IMG/VR virus record: IMGVR_UViG_3300005253_003504
Location: 1 to 35,926 of that record
Source of the DNA: a virus
Reading direction: 5' to 3' (one strand)
Length of the DNA: 35,926 nt
The position numbers and the translations under genes are program-made. The notes beneath the pieces are model-generated. The model ran no database searches. It had not been told where the DNA came from and saw only the letters and a list, made by a program, of their open reading frames with translations. Shown in pieces: positions 16,813-25,282 of this stretch. Position 1 is the first letter of the stretch. Each line of letters opens with the position of its first letter.

Positions 16813-19386
16813 TCAAGCACTAACTAACTCTCTAAGAAGGACATTATCTTTTGTAGTACCTGGTCCCTTCCATTCCATTTTCTTTAGTTGACCCCACCTA
16901 TCTCCAGCATCAACATCGACATAGAAAGGTAATGAAGTATTCAAACTACGAGAAGGAACTTCTTGCAAAGTAGTCAAGAATGCGTCTAAAGTTTCAATAG
17001 AAATATTCTTTCTGATATTCCAAAGAACAGCATCATGAATAGGCCATAAAGGTCTTACCCAAGTACCGTACTTTGTCCATGCCTCATACATGGCATCTAA
17101 GTTACAATCATTACCTGTAGATTGCATTGGAAAGTTATATATCTGCTTTTCAATACTCTTCCAATTATCTCGAGTAATCAAATCATAACGTCTACGACGT
17201 CCTGAAGGTACTTCAAGATATCCTTGACTCTTAGTAATTTCTACAGTCTCTTCACGGTACTGCTTCAACCTAGGAATAGGTGCAAAGTAACTATCAACAA
17301 GCGCTTGTGCCTCTTTGATTGCTCGAGCACATTTCATATTTCGAGGACAACGAGCACAACTAGCATTAGAACAACCCAACTGACCTGCAATAGAAGGAAC
17401 ACCTCTTCCATAGTTAAGACCAAACACCAACATTTTAGCAATAACTCGTAATTCTTTTCTTCCCCCCTCATTAGCATCTAGAAACTTGGCTCCATACATT
17501 TCTTGAGCCATTGTTGCATGCCAGTCAGACTTAGGATCTGCAAGAACTTCTAACATATAAGGGTCTTGAGACAGAACTGCCTGAATTCGTAATTCCATAC
17601 CTGAGTAGTCAGCCTGAATAAAGAAACTATCCTCATCAGGAATAATGATTTCTTTTACAATCCCATATAAACTACCCTTACCTGCTTTGATTCTGTCTTC
17701 ATCTCTACTCTCACGAGGAAATACTAAAGGGTTGAAATTATTAGCAGATAATCTACCAGTAACAGTCCCAAATAATTTTAAGTCAGCATACCCAAAACCT
17801 CCACGATAAGACCTAGCAAGATTTACAAGATAAGTACCAACAACTTTCTGATACTGCTTGAACTCTATAAGCAACTCAACAAATTCGTGCTCAACAGTTC
17901 CTTCACCCGTAGACTCTAAAAGAGCTGCCATAACATCTTTATCAGTACTCAAGCCTTTTATCTTAGGCAGCTTGAAAACTTCGAATAGAGCTTTACGATT
18001 ATCAAGATAGCTATTAGGGTTATACAAAGGTATGCCCGTAATCTCTTGCATCTCTTTTACAAGAGCTTCTCTTTTTGCCGGCATCACCATCATAGCTTCT
18101 CGTAACTTTTCAAGATCCATCCTTGCCCCTACAGGAAGAACCTCTACAAACATTCGAACCCAATTAGCAATACGTTCGTGATAAAGTCTTGAAGGACCCT
18201 CATTCTCTGGCAAAGCCAATAACATATCAAAGATGTTGTCTAGCGCAAGAGTAGTAGTTGTATCAAATGTTTGATACCAGAATAAGGTACTAGGAGGTAC
18301 GAGAGTATAAGGATCTAACTTCTTCTTCAAGTACTTTTTAAGACCTATTTCCCAATTAGGAATGCCTAAAAAAGTGGAGGCATTTCTTTTTAGACTCTGA
18401 GCTCCAGCAACGTTTCTTTCATCCATAGAGTAGTGCTTCATAAGCACACAAGACTTCAACTTAACGTCAATGTCTTCACGTCTAAGAATACAAATATCGA
18501 AAGGGGCATTCCAAGCAATAACCCCTGTTTGAACCTCTAGAGCTTCTTTACAAGCTTGATAAACATCTTCGTACTCAAGAAGTCCATCAATTCCAGTATT
18601 ATGCATATCTTGGTATTCTTGAGACCAAGGAATTATAACACCGTAATCTTCTTCCCAAGCAAGACCTAACGAAGTAATTTTTGCCCCTGCAATATCTACT
18701 GAATCTGTTTCAAGGTCAACAGAAAGCTTTTCAGGAGGATTATCTCTTAACCAGTGAAAGAACTCAATAGCTTCTTCCCGAGTTTCATAGACAGTCATCC
18801 TACTAGCAACATGATCCCAATTCTTACCTTCAGAGAGCTGTTTTATTAACCAGATATTATCCTTGAAATCTCTGAAGTTATTAGAATTACTTCGCAAGTA
18901 ATATGCAGGGTGCGCAACAGGAACAACTTTCTTACCTATCTCATTAGGTACAGTAGTACCAGCGATGCTAAGAATACCGTCCCACCGACCAGTAAGAACA
19001 CCAAGGGCCTCATTACCCATTGGAACAAGCACTTCAGGGGTGTTAATATCAATGTGACCACTACATGCCTCTAAAGCCTCTCTTGGAGGTTTTTCTCCAT
19101 CTCGACTGTACCACTGGCAAAGAAGAGCGTTATCAACACCAACATCTTCTCGACTAATTTCATGCTCTTCGAGAGCAGAATTAAATAAGAGACCGGAGTC
19201 TCCTACTAAAGGTCTTCCAAGACGAACTTCTGTATTTGCGGGAGCTTGCCCTAAGAACAAGATCTTATAGGGCTTATCAGGAATTTCTGGCGGAACAAAC
19301 TTATTCCCTTGTAAAGGACATTCGTTACACTTAGACCCTGGGTATTTGAGCAATACTGTGCCCGCTTCCTGGGATACTGTAACCAC
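16813..19386 (-). CDS. family A DNA polymerase with N-terminal uracil-DNA-glycosylase-like domain
   Basis: 857 residues from the GTG at 19386, fixed by AAGGAGG five bases upstream. Residues about 17-170 resemble family 4 uracil-DNA glycosylases: C20/C23 and two further Cys (ALLCQW, EACSG) for an Fe-S cluster, GQAPANTE (46-53), PLVGDSG and HPAYYLR (159-165). A 3'-5' exonuclease follows with DLET (224), NAPFD (293-297) and YQTFD (371-375). The polymerase domain has motif A ADYSGMELR (592-600), motif B RVIAKMLVFGLNYG (647-660) and motif C PIHDA (782-786), with Ala where most Pol I enzymes have Glu. A Cys cluster (672, 677, 680, 686) is inserted after motif B. It is the likely replicative polymerase. 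Confidence 0.93.
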   Translation of the reverse strand: MVTVSQEAGTVLLKYPGSKCNECPLQGNKFVPPEIPDKPYKILFLGQAPANTEVRLGRPLVGDSGLLFNSALEEHEISREDVGVDNALLCQWYSRDGEKPPREALEACSGHIDINTPEVLVPMGNEALGVLTGRWDGILSIAGTTVPNEIGKKVVPVAHPAYYLRSNSNNFRDFKDNIWLIKQLSEGKNWDHVASRMTVYETREEAIEFFHWLRDNPPEKLSVDLETDSVDIAGAKITSLGLAWEEDYGVIIPWSQEYQDMHNTGIDGLLEYEDVYQACKEALEVQTGVIAWNAPFDICILRREDIDVKLKSCVLMKHYSMDERNVAGAQSLKRNASTFLGIPNWEIGLKKYLKKKLDPYTLVPPSTLFWYQTFDTTTTLALDNIFDMLLALPENEGPSRLYHERIANWVRMFVEVLPVGARMDLEKLREAMMVMPAKREALVKEMQEITGIPLYNPNSYLDNRKALFEVFKLPKIKGLSTDKDVMAALLESTGEGTVEHEFVELLIEFKQYQKVVGTYLVNLARSYRGGFGYADLKLFGTVTGRLSANNFNPLVFPRESRDEDRIKAGKGSLYGIVKEIIIPDEDSFFIQADYSGMELRIQAVLSQDPYMLEVLADPKSDWHATMAQEMYGAKFLDANEGGRKELRVIAKMLVFGLNYGRGVPSIAGQLGCSNASCARCPRNMKCARAIKEAQALVDSYFAPIPRLKQYREETVEITKSQGYLEVPSGRRRRYDLITRDNWKSIEKQIYNFPMQSTGNDCNLDAMYEAWTKYGTWVRPLWPIHDAVLWNIRKNISIETLDAFLTTLQEVPSRSLNTSLPFYVDVDAGDRWGQLKKMEWKGPGTTKDNVLLRELVSA

Positions 19387-19528
19387 TAAGTCCTCCTTCC
19401 GCGTCTTTGAAATCTGAAGATACAATGTACCAACCACAATTCATACATTTCAGTATCTTGCCTTCTTCGATACCATCGTATTCTCTCAAAGCCCCCGTTT
19501 TACACTTTTGACAGGCCCTAAAGTACAT
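19331..19528 (-). CDS. zinc-ribbon protein
   Basis: 65 residues beginning at the ATG at 19528, which overlaps the stop of the DpdA-like gene (TAATG). Two Cys pairs (CQKC and CMNC, about 20 residues apart) make a typical zinc ribbon. The last ~18 codons overlap the start of the polymerase gene by 56 bp, unusually long for this genome. Function unknown; perhaps nucleic-acid binding. Confidence 0.6.
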   Translation of the reverse strand: MYFRACQKCKTGALREYDGIEEGKILKCMNCGWYIVSSDFKDAEGGLSGYSIPGSGHSIAQIPRV

Positions 19529-20274
19529 TAGTGCGTGCCGTTCAAAAAGCTTACGCATCGTCGAATTTCATCCTGCACATCCGTTAAGATACCAGAATTG
19601 AATTCAACGACATCTGGTAGCTCTCGTAGGTTCTCAACCTTCGTTGCATAGATACCCATTAAAGCAGCCCGAGCAGGCAAACTAGAATCACAACCCCAAA
19701 TAGTTGAAATTTCTCTAGCCCAAGCTACCTCTTCTAAATTGTGTTGGACTCCTAAAAGATGGTAATTACCACTCCAGATCTTCTGAGCTGTTTCCCAAAG
19801 GGCTTTACGACCCCCTTCAAAAGTATCTTCAGCATATCTCCCAATACCAACAACAATATTAGTATTGTCACTAAAGAGATCTAACTGAGCTTCAAGACAA
19901 CCAAGCCACTCAACGAAAGTAGTTCCTTGAGGAACAATCATCAAAGTGAAAGATTCATCAAGCTCTTCCTCTCGAATGAACTCTGCAAAGTCCTGCGCAA
20001 GCTCGATAGTTCTCTTCTGGTCCCGAATTGAATCAGGAACTACAAGAGTAGCTTCTGGAAAATGATTCCAAGCTTCCATTAGATCTAGATAGCTCACCGA
20101 AGATCCTAACTCAATAACTCCATTATCAAGAATGATCTGATGACCCCTTTTTGAGGCCTCTTCATAATAAGCCCTTTTTACAGGATCTATTCTAATTTCA
20201 TGCGCAAGGATCAGATGAAAGTCTGAATACTTCGCGGGATCATATTGTACTGGGACTATAGGTGCGAACTTCAA
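19528..20274 (-). CDS. dpdA: DpdA2-like DNA-guanine transglycosylase
   Basis: 248 residues. The start is TTG, overlapping the previous stop (TTGA), with AGGAGA seven bases upstream. The sequence follows the tRNA-guanine transglycosylase barrel: ILDNGVIELG (48-57), VVPD (78-81), VPQGTT (114-119), VVGIGRY (141-147) and GCDSSLPARAA (194-204). The last echoes the DCVxPTRxxR nucleophile loop of TGT, with D196 as the expected catalytic residue. It matches the short phage DpdA group that swaps guanine in DNA for a 7-deazaguanine. With folE, queE and queC in the window, insertion of preQ0 or a derivative into viral DNA is the natural role, giving resistance to host restriction enzymes. Confidence 0.75.
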   Translation of the reverse strand: MKFAPIVPVQYDPAKYSDFHLILAHEIRIDPVKRAYYEEASKRGHQIILDNGVIELGSSVSYLDLMEAWNHFPEATLVVPDSIRDQKRTIELAQDFAEFIREEELDESFTLMIVPQGTTFVEWLGCLEAQLDLFSDNTNIVVGIGRYAEDTFEGGRKALWETAQKIWSGNYHLLGVQHNLEEVAWAREISTIWGCDSSLPARAALMGIYATKVENLRELPDVVEFNSGILTDVQDEIRRCVSFLNGTH

Positions 20275-20588
20275 GACGATGTCTCCTGTAGCACTTCAGG
20301 TGCTTTTTGTTTTAGTCGTACTCTCAACTCGAGAATCTTTTTAGCGGCGTTTCGAATATCTTTCTGTATTGCCTTCAAAGTACGTACTTCGGCTCTTAAG
20401 CCTCTCGATGTAACTTTGGCAATATGAACTTCCAAATGAATATCACTATCTGTAAGTGATATCAGAGTCTCCCAAGACGAATCTTGAAATAGAGGAACAA
20501 TTCTCAATCCTCCTGCTTCCAAATTCTCCTTGGATAAGAACATCCTCCTATTACGTTTGACTTCTTCGTAATCAGCAACTAGATCCAT
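20271..20588 (-). CDS. hypothetical helical protein
   Basis: 105 residues, mostly charged helices, with a coiled-coil-like C-terminal half (VRTLKAIQKDIRNAAKKIL, about 68-86). The ATG overlaps the nuclease stop (TAATG), and its own stop overlaps the dpdA-like start. Lying between a Cas4-like nuclease and the transglycosylase, it may work with either. No family recognised. Confidence 0.6.
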   Translation of the reverse strand: MDLVADYEEVKRNRRMFLSKENLEAGGLRIVPLFQDSSWETLISLTDSDIHLEVHIAKVTSRGLRAEVRTLKAIQKDIRNAAKKILELRVRLKQKAPEVLQETSS

Positions 20589-21322
20589 TAATTACTCCAA
20601 CATCTTTCTTTGAAAGGGCAAAGTTGGCATTGCTTACTTGTTTCCTCAAAATTTTGTTTTGGAAGTCTTCCTGCTGTCACATAAACCCAAAAATACTTCC
20701 AACGTGTAATAATACTTTCAAGGTATACAGAGTCTTTTTCAATAAGACATTCAAGCATAGCCCCATTATCTCGGTTCTTAAGAACCAAAAGCCACTGATC
20801 TATTCCTTCTTCAACAATAGCCTCAGAATGTAAATACATTTGTATCTGTCCCATATATGGAAAAGCAGAATCATGTAAAACAGTTTGATCATCTAAAATA
20901 AATCGGCCAGGAAGAACTTCTCTAGCTTTGGAAGCGTAATCGTTAAAAAGTTCATCTCCTGTAGACTTTATTTCAACACCATATGCCTTCTCATCTATTT
21001 CAACAAAAAGATCTGGATACCCCCTCCAAAATTGCTTTTCAAAACGATATCTCGTCCAAGCTTGTCCCTGACCAAAGTTCCAGATTTTAAATGAAGCCTG
21101 TTGAATTCTTCGAACAACCTCAGTTTCATGAAGATTACCTTCTGCAAGAACTACAGCCTTAAAATCTTCTATTCCAGGAACAAACTCTTCATCTTCAGGT
21201 GTTCTAAGAAACTGATAGCCAGCTCTACGGGTACATTGTTCAGCCCCCGACATCCTAAAAATCCCTTTAGACAAAGGACTCCAAGGAGTATGTTCACCTA
21301 CATAAAGTTTATCCACTATCAT
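20588..21322 (-). CDS. Cas4/RecB-like PD-(D/E)XK nuclease
   Basis: 244 residues. It carries the Cas4-type iron-sulfur arrangement: one Cys near the N-terminus (C30) and three at the C-terminus (C232, C235, C241). The RecB-like nuclease core includes GNLH (62-65), GYPDLFVE (101-108), GVEIKST (115-121) and QIQMYLH (159-165), giving D104, E117, K119 and Q161 as metal and catalytic residues. In phages, Cas4-like enzymes act in recombination and DNA end processing. No other cas gene or repeat array is present, so a CRISPR role is not supported. Confidence 0.85.
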   Translation of the reverse strand: MIVDKLYVGEHTPWSPLSKGIFRMSGAEQCTRRAGYQFLRTPEDEEFVPGIEDFKAVVLAEGNLHETEVVRRIQQASFKIWNFGQGQAWTRYRFEKQFWRGYPDLFVEIDEKAYGVEIKSTGDELFNDYASKAREVLPGRFILDDQTVLHDSAFPYMGQIQMYLHSEAIVEEGIDQWLLVLKNRDNGAMLECLIEKDSVYLESIITRWKYFWVYVTAGRLPKQNFEETSKQCQLCPFKERCWSN

Positions 21323-21536
21323 CTTTTACTTCCATTTGATCCAGAATTGCAAGAAGACCATATCCAACACCTAAATTACCGTAAACGGTAGCAAGTGTAA
21401 TAGTCTCATGCAATTCCTTCTTCTCTTCATTACTAAGATCCTCACGTCTAGACAACGCAGTAACCTTAGAAGATATACGCCGAGCTCTTTCAGTAAAGAA
21501 CTCAGCTGATTCACGAAAACTATTTTCTGAACTCAT
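21309..21536 (-). CDS. hypothetical small helical protein
   Basis: 75 residues, predicted largely alpha-helical and charged (FFTERARRISSKVTALSRRE). It starts with an ATGA overlap on the folE stop and runs 14 bp into the nuclease gene. The translational coupling supports it as real. Function unknown. Confidence 0.6.
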   Translation of the reverse strand: MSSENSFRESAEFFTERARRISSKVTALSRREDLSNEEKKELHETITLATVYGNLGVGYGLLAILDQMEVKDDSG

Positions 21537-22297
21537 GAGCGATTTAGCAGAGTCAAGAACTCCTGTTTGGCATGAGGATTTGATAGAAAAATCCCTCTAA
21601 CCGCAGAAGTTGTAAAACTCTGCCCTTCTGATTTGACACCCCTCATGGCGGTACAAGAATGGGTAGCCTCAATAACTACCATCGAACCTGAAGGCTTTAA
21701 AACCTTCTGCATTGCATTTGCAAGAGTTTCAGTAACTCGTTCTTGAATTGTAATTCCCTTCTGGGCTGCTTGAACCATCCTAGTTAGCTTAGATAAGCCA
21801 ACCGTCAACTCGTGCGGGATGTAACCAACAGCAACATTCCCAAACCAAGGAAGTAAATGATGCTCACAGAATGAGCTAATAGGAATTCCTTTCACAATTA
21901 ACATCTGATCGTACGACTCTTCTATTATCATTTCTGACAAAGCATCCTCGACCAGTATACCAGGAGTAAATTCGTTTACCCAAGCTTTGGCAACACGATC
22001 AGGCGTTCCTTTTAACCCCTCTTCTTTAGAATCTCTTCCAAGTGCTTGAATAATCAGACTAGCTGCCTCTTTAAGCATCTCTTCAGGACTTCTACCCTCA
22101 GTATAGAGTATAGTCATCACTCGCTCTTTTGCAGCCTGTCTTTCTTCGTCAGAAACCTCTTTTGGATCCTTACGAAACATCTCAGCTGCAAAAGCTAAAT
22201 AGGGATCTACGTTTGCAACCTTAAGCCTAGTTACCAAACGAGGAACTCCTGGCTCATTTGTAGACGTCTTTCGAGGTGCTGAGTGCTGACTAGTCAT
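21533..22297 (-). CDS. folE: GTP cyclohydrolase I
   Basis: 254 residues. It converts GTP to 7,8-dihydroneopterin triphosphate, the first step of both folate and 7-deazaguanine synthesis. Zinc ligands are visible as FCEHH (C144, H147) and HSC (C215). Other signatures are GLSKLTRMV (167-175), QERVTETLA (185-193) and HSCTAMRG. The first ~55 residues form a longer N-terminal extension than the E. coli enzyme. The ATG has AGGAG six bases upstream and its own promoter. In this setting it most likely feeds preQ0 production for DNA modification. Confidence 0.93.
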   Translation of the reverse strand: MTSQHSAPRKTSTNEPGVPRLVTRLKVANVDPYLAFAAEMFRKDPKEVSDEERQAAKERVMTILYTEGRSPEEMLKEAASLIIQALGRDSKEEGLKGTPDRVAKAWVNEFTPGILVEDALSEMIIEESYDQMLIVKGIPISSFCEHHLLPWFGNVAVGYIPHELTVGLSKLTRMVQAAQKGITIQERVTETLANAMQKVLKPSGSMVVIEATHSCTAMRGVKSEGQSFTTSAVRGIFLSNPHAKQEFLTLLNRS

Positions 22298-22314
22298 TTT
22301 TAGCTCCTAATACA

Positions 22315-22343
22315 ATTATATGTTATACCGAGTTTTTTATCAC
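22315..22343 (-). promoter_or_regulatory. sigma-70-type promoter upstream of folE
   Basis: Minus-strand GTGATA (22338-22343, four of six consensus bases), a 17-bp spacer and a perfect TATAAT (22315-22320). The start of transcription would be near 22308, about 10 nt before the folE ATG and close to its ribosome site, so the leader would be very short. Confidence 0.6.
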
Positions 22344-22348
22344 CCGGT
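22327..22348 (-). terminator. hairpin at the end of the upstream zinc-protein gene
   Basis: ACCGGGT and ACTCGGT form a 7-bp stem (one wobble pair) around an 8-base loop, covering the stop of the preceding gene and the -35 element of the folE promoter. There is no U-tract after it on the minus strand. It could attenuate read-through or act as an operator-like inverted repeat. Confidence 0.4.
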
Positions 22349-22528
22349 TACTTTGCTACGTGTTTCCATTTGTCTCATGAGGTGGTACATGTTGGGGTTT
22401 TTACATCCGAAACATCCTTCACACTTATCACGTTGTAATTCTTCTCCACGCTTAGGGATAGCACGTCCATGCCTTACACAACCTTCAGGATGTCCACAAC
22501 GAGTACAATACCTCTCACCTGCAATCAT
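22340..22528 (-). CDS. small Cys-rich zinc-binding protein
   Basis: 62 residues with CTRC, C17, and a CEGCFGC run (about 36-42), plus several His, indicating two metal sites. The ATG overlaps the previous stop (ATGA) and has GGGAG seven bases upstream. Function unknown. Confidence 0.65.
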   Translation of the reverse strand: MIAGERYCTRCGHPEGCVRHGRAIPKRGEELQRDKCEGCFGCKNPNMYHLMRQMETRSKVTG

Positions 22529-22839
22529 TTTTTATCTCCCACCTTTAGATGTTCTTCTTTCTCTACTCCACAGAGCATACACCTTCCAATAATATCAGGA
22601 GTAAATTGCGGTTGATAATTATGTTCTTCTATCATTAAGGCACTACTTCTGTATTTTTCTTTATCCTGCTTTTTTACTTCACAGATATCCTCTCCTATCA
22701 ACGCCTCGGAGTGAATAACAAAAACTGGTTTTCCTAAACTGCGTGCATAGTCCATCAGTTCATCCAGATATTCATTTTCATGAACTGGACATCCTGCCTT
22801 AATTCCATCAACACATTTGCAATCATTTGTAGTCATCAT
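22525..22839 (-). CDS. hypothetical protein with N- and C-terminal zinc ligands
   Basis: 104 residues. The N-terminus has C7, C9 and C17 with a following PVH; the C-terminus has CMLCG (about 87-91). The middle has an alternating hydrophobic segment (GKPVFVIHSEALIG) that may be a small alpha/beta core. Its start overlaps the previous stop. No family recognised. Confidence 0.62.
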   Translation of the reverse strand: MMTTNDCKCVDGIKAGCPVHENEYLDELMDYARSLGKPVFVIHSEALIGEDICEVKKQDKEKYRSSALMIEEHNYQPQFTPDIIGRCMLCGVEKEEHLKVGDKK

Positions 22840-23033
22840 TAAGGTGCTACTCCCGTTTCATGACAAATACAACCACAATCGTAAGTACCCCACAACTCTC
22901 CTTGAGCCATAGAAATACCTAAAAGGCTACAAGCATAATGTCTACCTTCATAACATTCCTCAAAAGGAAGTTTATTAGGATTGAACTCAGCACTTTTCAG
23001 AGCCCTACTATACTCCTTAAATGTCTTGATCAT
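22839..23033 (-). CDS. small Cys/His protein
   Basis: 64 residues, with ligands concentrated in ECYEGRHYACS and CGCICHE. ATG directly after the ribonucleotide reductase stop, with GGAG about ten bases upstream. Function unknown; one of a run of three small metal-binding proteins here. Confidence 0.6.
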   Translation of the reverse strand: MIKTFKEYSRALKSAEFNPNKLPFEECYEGRHYACSLLGISMAQGELWGTYDCGCICHETGVAP

Positions 23034-25121
23034 CTAACAGCGACTCCATCCACACGTGAGATTAGTACATTTCAAACACCCTTCTTCACGCGCTACTTTC
23101 GATTCACATTCAGGACAAATAAGTCCATGTGCTATCTCACTCCCTGTAGGAGTCAAGAAAGTCATTTCTAACCATCTTGCCATATAGTCAATTATCGAAT
23201 TAGCATTTGGTATCAAAGGATTGTCAGTAAACCCTTTAGGTTCAAAAGTTTTACCCTTAAGTCTCCCAACAAGAAGCTCTAAAGGAGTTCCATGCTGTAA
23301 TGCAAGAGATAACGAAATCATGAAGGAATCTAAAAGTCCATCAATTGTACCCCCTCTTGCAGGAGTAGTTACAAAAACTTCTCCAGGCATCTTTGTATCA
23401 GGATACAATCCTACAGTTATATAAACTGGAATATCTGCAATCTCAAAATGGTGAGTAATCGCTTCTCGCGTTTTTGGAAGCTTGATCCGATTCGTAAACT
23501 CGGGTTCTTCACGATAGCTTTCTTTAGGTTGACTATCCAAAACTTGAGTCTCCCGACTACCATTTCGATAGACAGTAATACCCTTACATCCTTCTTCCCA
23601 AGCTAACATAAATGCATTGAAAACATCATCAGAAGTAGCAGATTCTGGAAGATTAATAGTCTTACTAACTGCTAAGTCAGTATACCTCTGAAAAGCGGCT
23701 TGATGACGAACTTGTATCCTAGCACTAATCTCATGAGCCGTCTGAGGAACGAAAGATGACTTTCTCGCCTCTAACTCCTCAAGAACAGGAATAACTTCTT
23801 GAAGTTTCGTCCCATCCCCCATAGTACGCTCCCAAGTAGTAGCATAATGAGGCTCACACCCAGAAGAAGTCCCAGCAATAATCGAAATAGTACCTGTCGG
23901 AGCGATACAAGTAACTGTTGCATTACGTCTCTTCCAAGGAAGTGAACCTTCATCATGAATTTGACGAAGAGCAGGCGCGAAACCTTTCTCTTTTCCGAGT
24001 AGTTCACTTTCTTCAACCGCAGCAGTCTGAATTACTTCCATAACTTCTGCTGCAAGATCAATAGCTCTATCACTTTCATAAGGAATTTCCAAAAGTGCGA
24101 GCATATCTGCCCAACCCATAACTCCAAGACCCAATTTTCGAGTCTTTTTCGCGATTTCCTCAATAGCAGGATCGGGGAATATGTTATTGTCAAGAACTTC
24201 ATCGAGATAACGTATTGCTATCTTAGCCGTCTTACGAATCCCATCAAGATCTATATCTTGATCGCGAACAAACTTGCTAAGATTGATAGATCCGAGATTG
24301 CAAGGCTCATTATCGAGCAAAGGAACTTCTCCACACGGATTAGTTCCTGTCAATTCTCCTAACCAAGGAGTGGGATTATCTTTTTCCGCAGTAGTAACGA
24401 AATAACAACCAGGATCTCCTGTCTTCCAAGCAGAATGTGCCATCTCTACAAATAACTTTCGCTCTTCAGAATCTGGTTCATCTCGAACTTGCATCATAAA
24501 GTCATCTGTTAGCGACACACTTATGTTGAAAGTACTCAAAGACTCAGGATCCACATCCTTCACATGAATAAATTCACGAATATCCGGATGTGTAGCTGGT
24601 AAAATGCCCATTTGAGCACCATCTCTCTTACCAGCTTGAGTAATCATCATCGAAACTGATTGGTAATGATGCAAAACGCCAGAGTGGATCCCTTTCGAAG
24701 GTCTACCAACAGGACCCATAGCTCCACCATGTGTTGTAGATATTGGAGTCCGAAAAGGACGAAGATTTCCAAGGTAATAACCTACTCCTCCTCCCCACTT
24801 TTGAACTATAGCTGACTTACGTGCGACGTCCATAATCGATTCCATATTATCCTGGACATCAAACTTGAAACATGCAGAAAGAGTGCCCTGACCAGTACCA
24901 AGGTTAAAGAGGGTTGGACTATTAGGAAGGAAACAAAGCGACTCAAGAAGTTCTCGGTATTCCGGATTACCCATAGAGATACGATCAAAAAATTGTTCTT
25001 CAGTCTCGTGGTTAATTTGACAGTCTATGCAAGTCGTAAATTGCTCTCCCTTCCAGAAGTACCTTTTACAAAGAATAGTTCGCGCATTCTCATTAAATAC
25101 AGACTGGCTTACCGTAGTCAA
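23034..25121 (-). CDS. nrdJ: adenosylcobalamin-dependent (class II) ribonucleotide reductase
   Basis: 695 residues reducing ribonucleotides to deoxyribonucleotides with a B12-generated radical. Key sites: C84 (SACFKF), NPCGE at 261-265 carrying the radical Cys, and a partner Cys in TVTCIAPTGTIS. SSGCEPHYA after that is typical of class II enzymes. The C-terminus ends in a two-pair zinc ribbon (CPEC ... CLKC ... C ... C), which supplies the redox-active thiols in this class. The start is TTG, with AGAGGGAAG five bases before it and a TTGA overlap on the previous stop. It needs host thioredoxin and cobalamin. Works with ThyX next to it to supply dNTPs. Confidence 0.94.
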   Translation of the reverse strand: MTTVSQSVFNENARTILCKRYFWKGEQFTTCIDCQINHETEEQFFDRISMGNPEYRELLESLCFLPNSPTLFNLGTGQGTLSACFKFDVQDNMESIMDVARKSAIVQKWGGGVGYYLGNLRPFRTPISTTHGGAMGPVGRPSKGIHSGVLHHYQSVSMMITQAGKRDGAQMGILPATHPDIREFIHVKDVDPESLSTFNISVSLTDDFMMQVRDEPDSEERKLFVEMAHSAWKTGDPGCYFVTTAEKDNPTPWLGELTGTNPCGEVPLLDNEPCNLGSINLSKFVRDQDIDLDGIRKTAKIAIRYLDEVLDNNIFPDPAIEEIAKKTRKLGLGVMGWADMLALLEIPYESDRAIDLAAEVMEVIQTAAVEESELLGKEKGFAPALRQIHDEGSLPWKRRNATVTCIAPTGTISIIAGTSSGCEPHYATTWERTMGDGTKLQEVIPVLEELEARKSSFVPQTAHEISARIQVRHQAAFQRYTDLAVSKTINLPESATSDDVFNAFMLAWEEGCKGITVYRNGSRETQVLDSQPKESYREEPEFTNRIKLPKTREAITHHFEIADIPVYITVGLYPDTKMPGEVFVTTPARGGTIDGLLDSFMISLSLALQHGTPLELLVGRLKGKTFEPKGFTDNPLIPNANSIIDYMARWLEMTFLTPTGSEIAHGLICPECESKVAREEGCLKCTNLTCGWSRC

Positions 25122-25282
25122 TCTAACTTCCCTCTCACAATAGGAGTCACCACAGCTTTTATACCTACATTCTTAAGATTACACCATACATTACATAAAG
25201 TACAAAAGGCACCTTCCTCTTGAATAGAATGGTAATTTACAAGATGATTACACTCCACACAATAAGCATTAGAAAAAGTCAA
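25118..25282 (-). CDS. small zinc-ribbon protein
   Basis: 54 residues starting at TTG (25282), with GGGAGA eight bases upstream; the start overlaps the thyX stop and its stop overlaps the nrdJ start, both by TTGA. Ligands are C8, C11, C27 and C30 with an extra C34. It fills the 157-bp space between two dNTP genes. Function unknown; a regulatory or nucleic-acid-binding role is a guess. Confidence 0.65.
   Translation of the reverse strand: MTFSNAYCVECNHLVNYHSIQEEGAFCTLCNVWCNLKNVGIKAVVTPIVRGKLD

Noticed and set aside
20588-21322. Cas4-like gene as a sign of a viral CRISPR system
   Set aside because: No repeat array and no other cas gene; Cas4-like nucleases occur alone in many phages.
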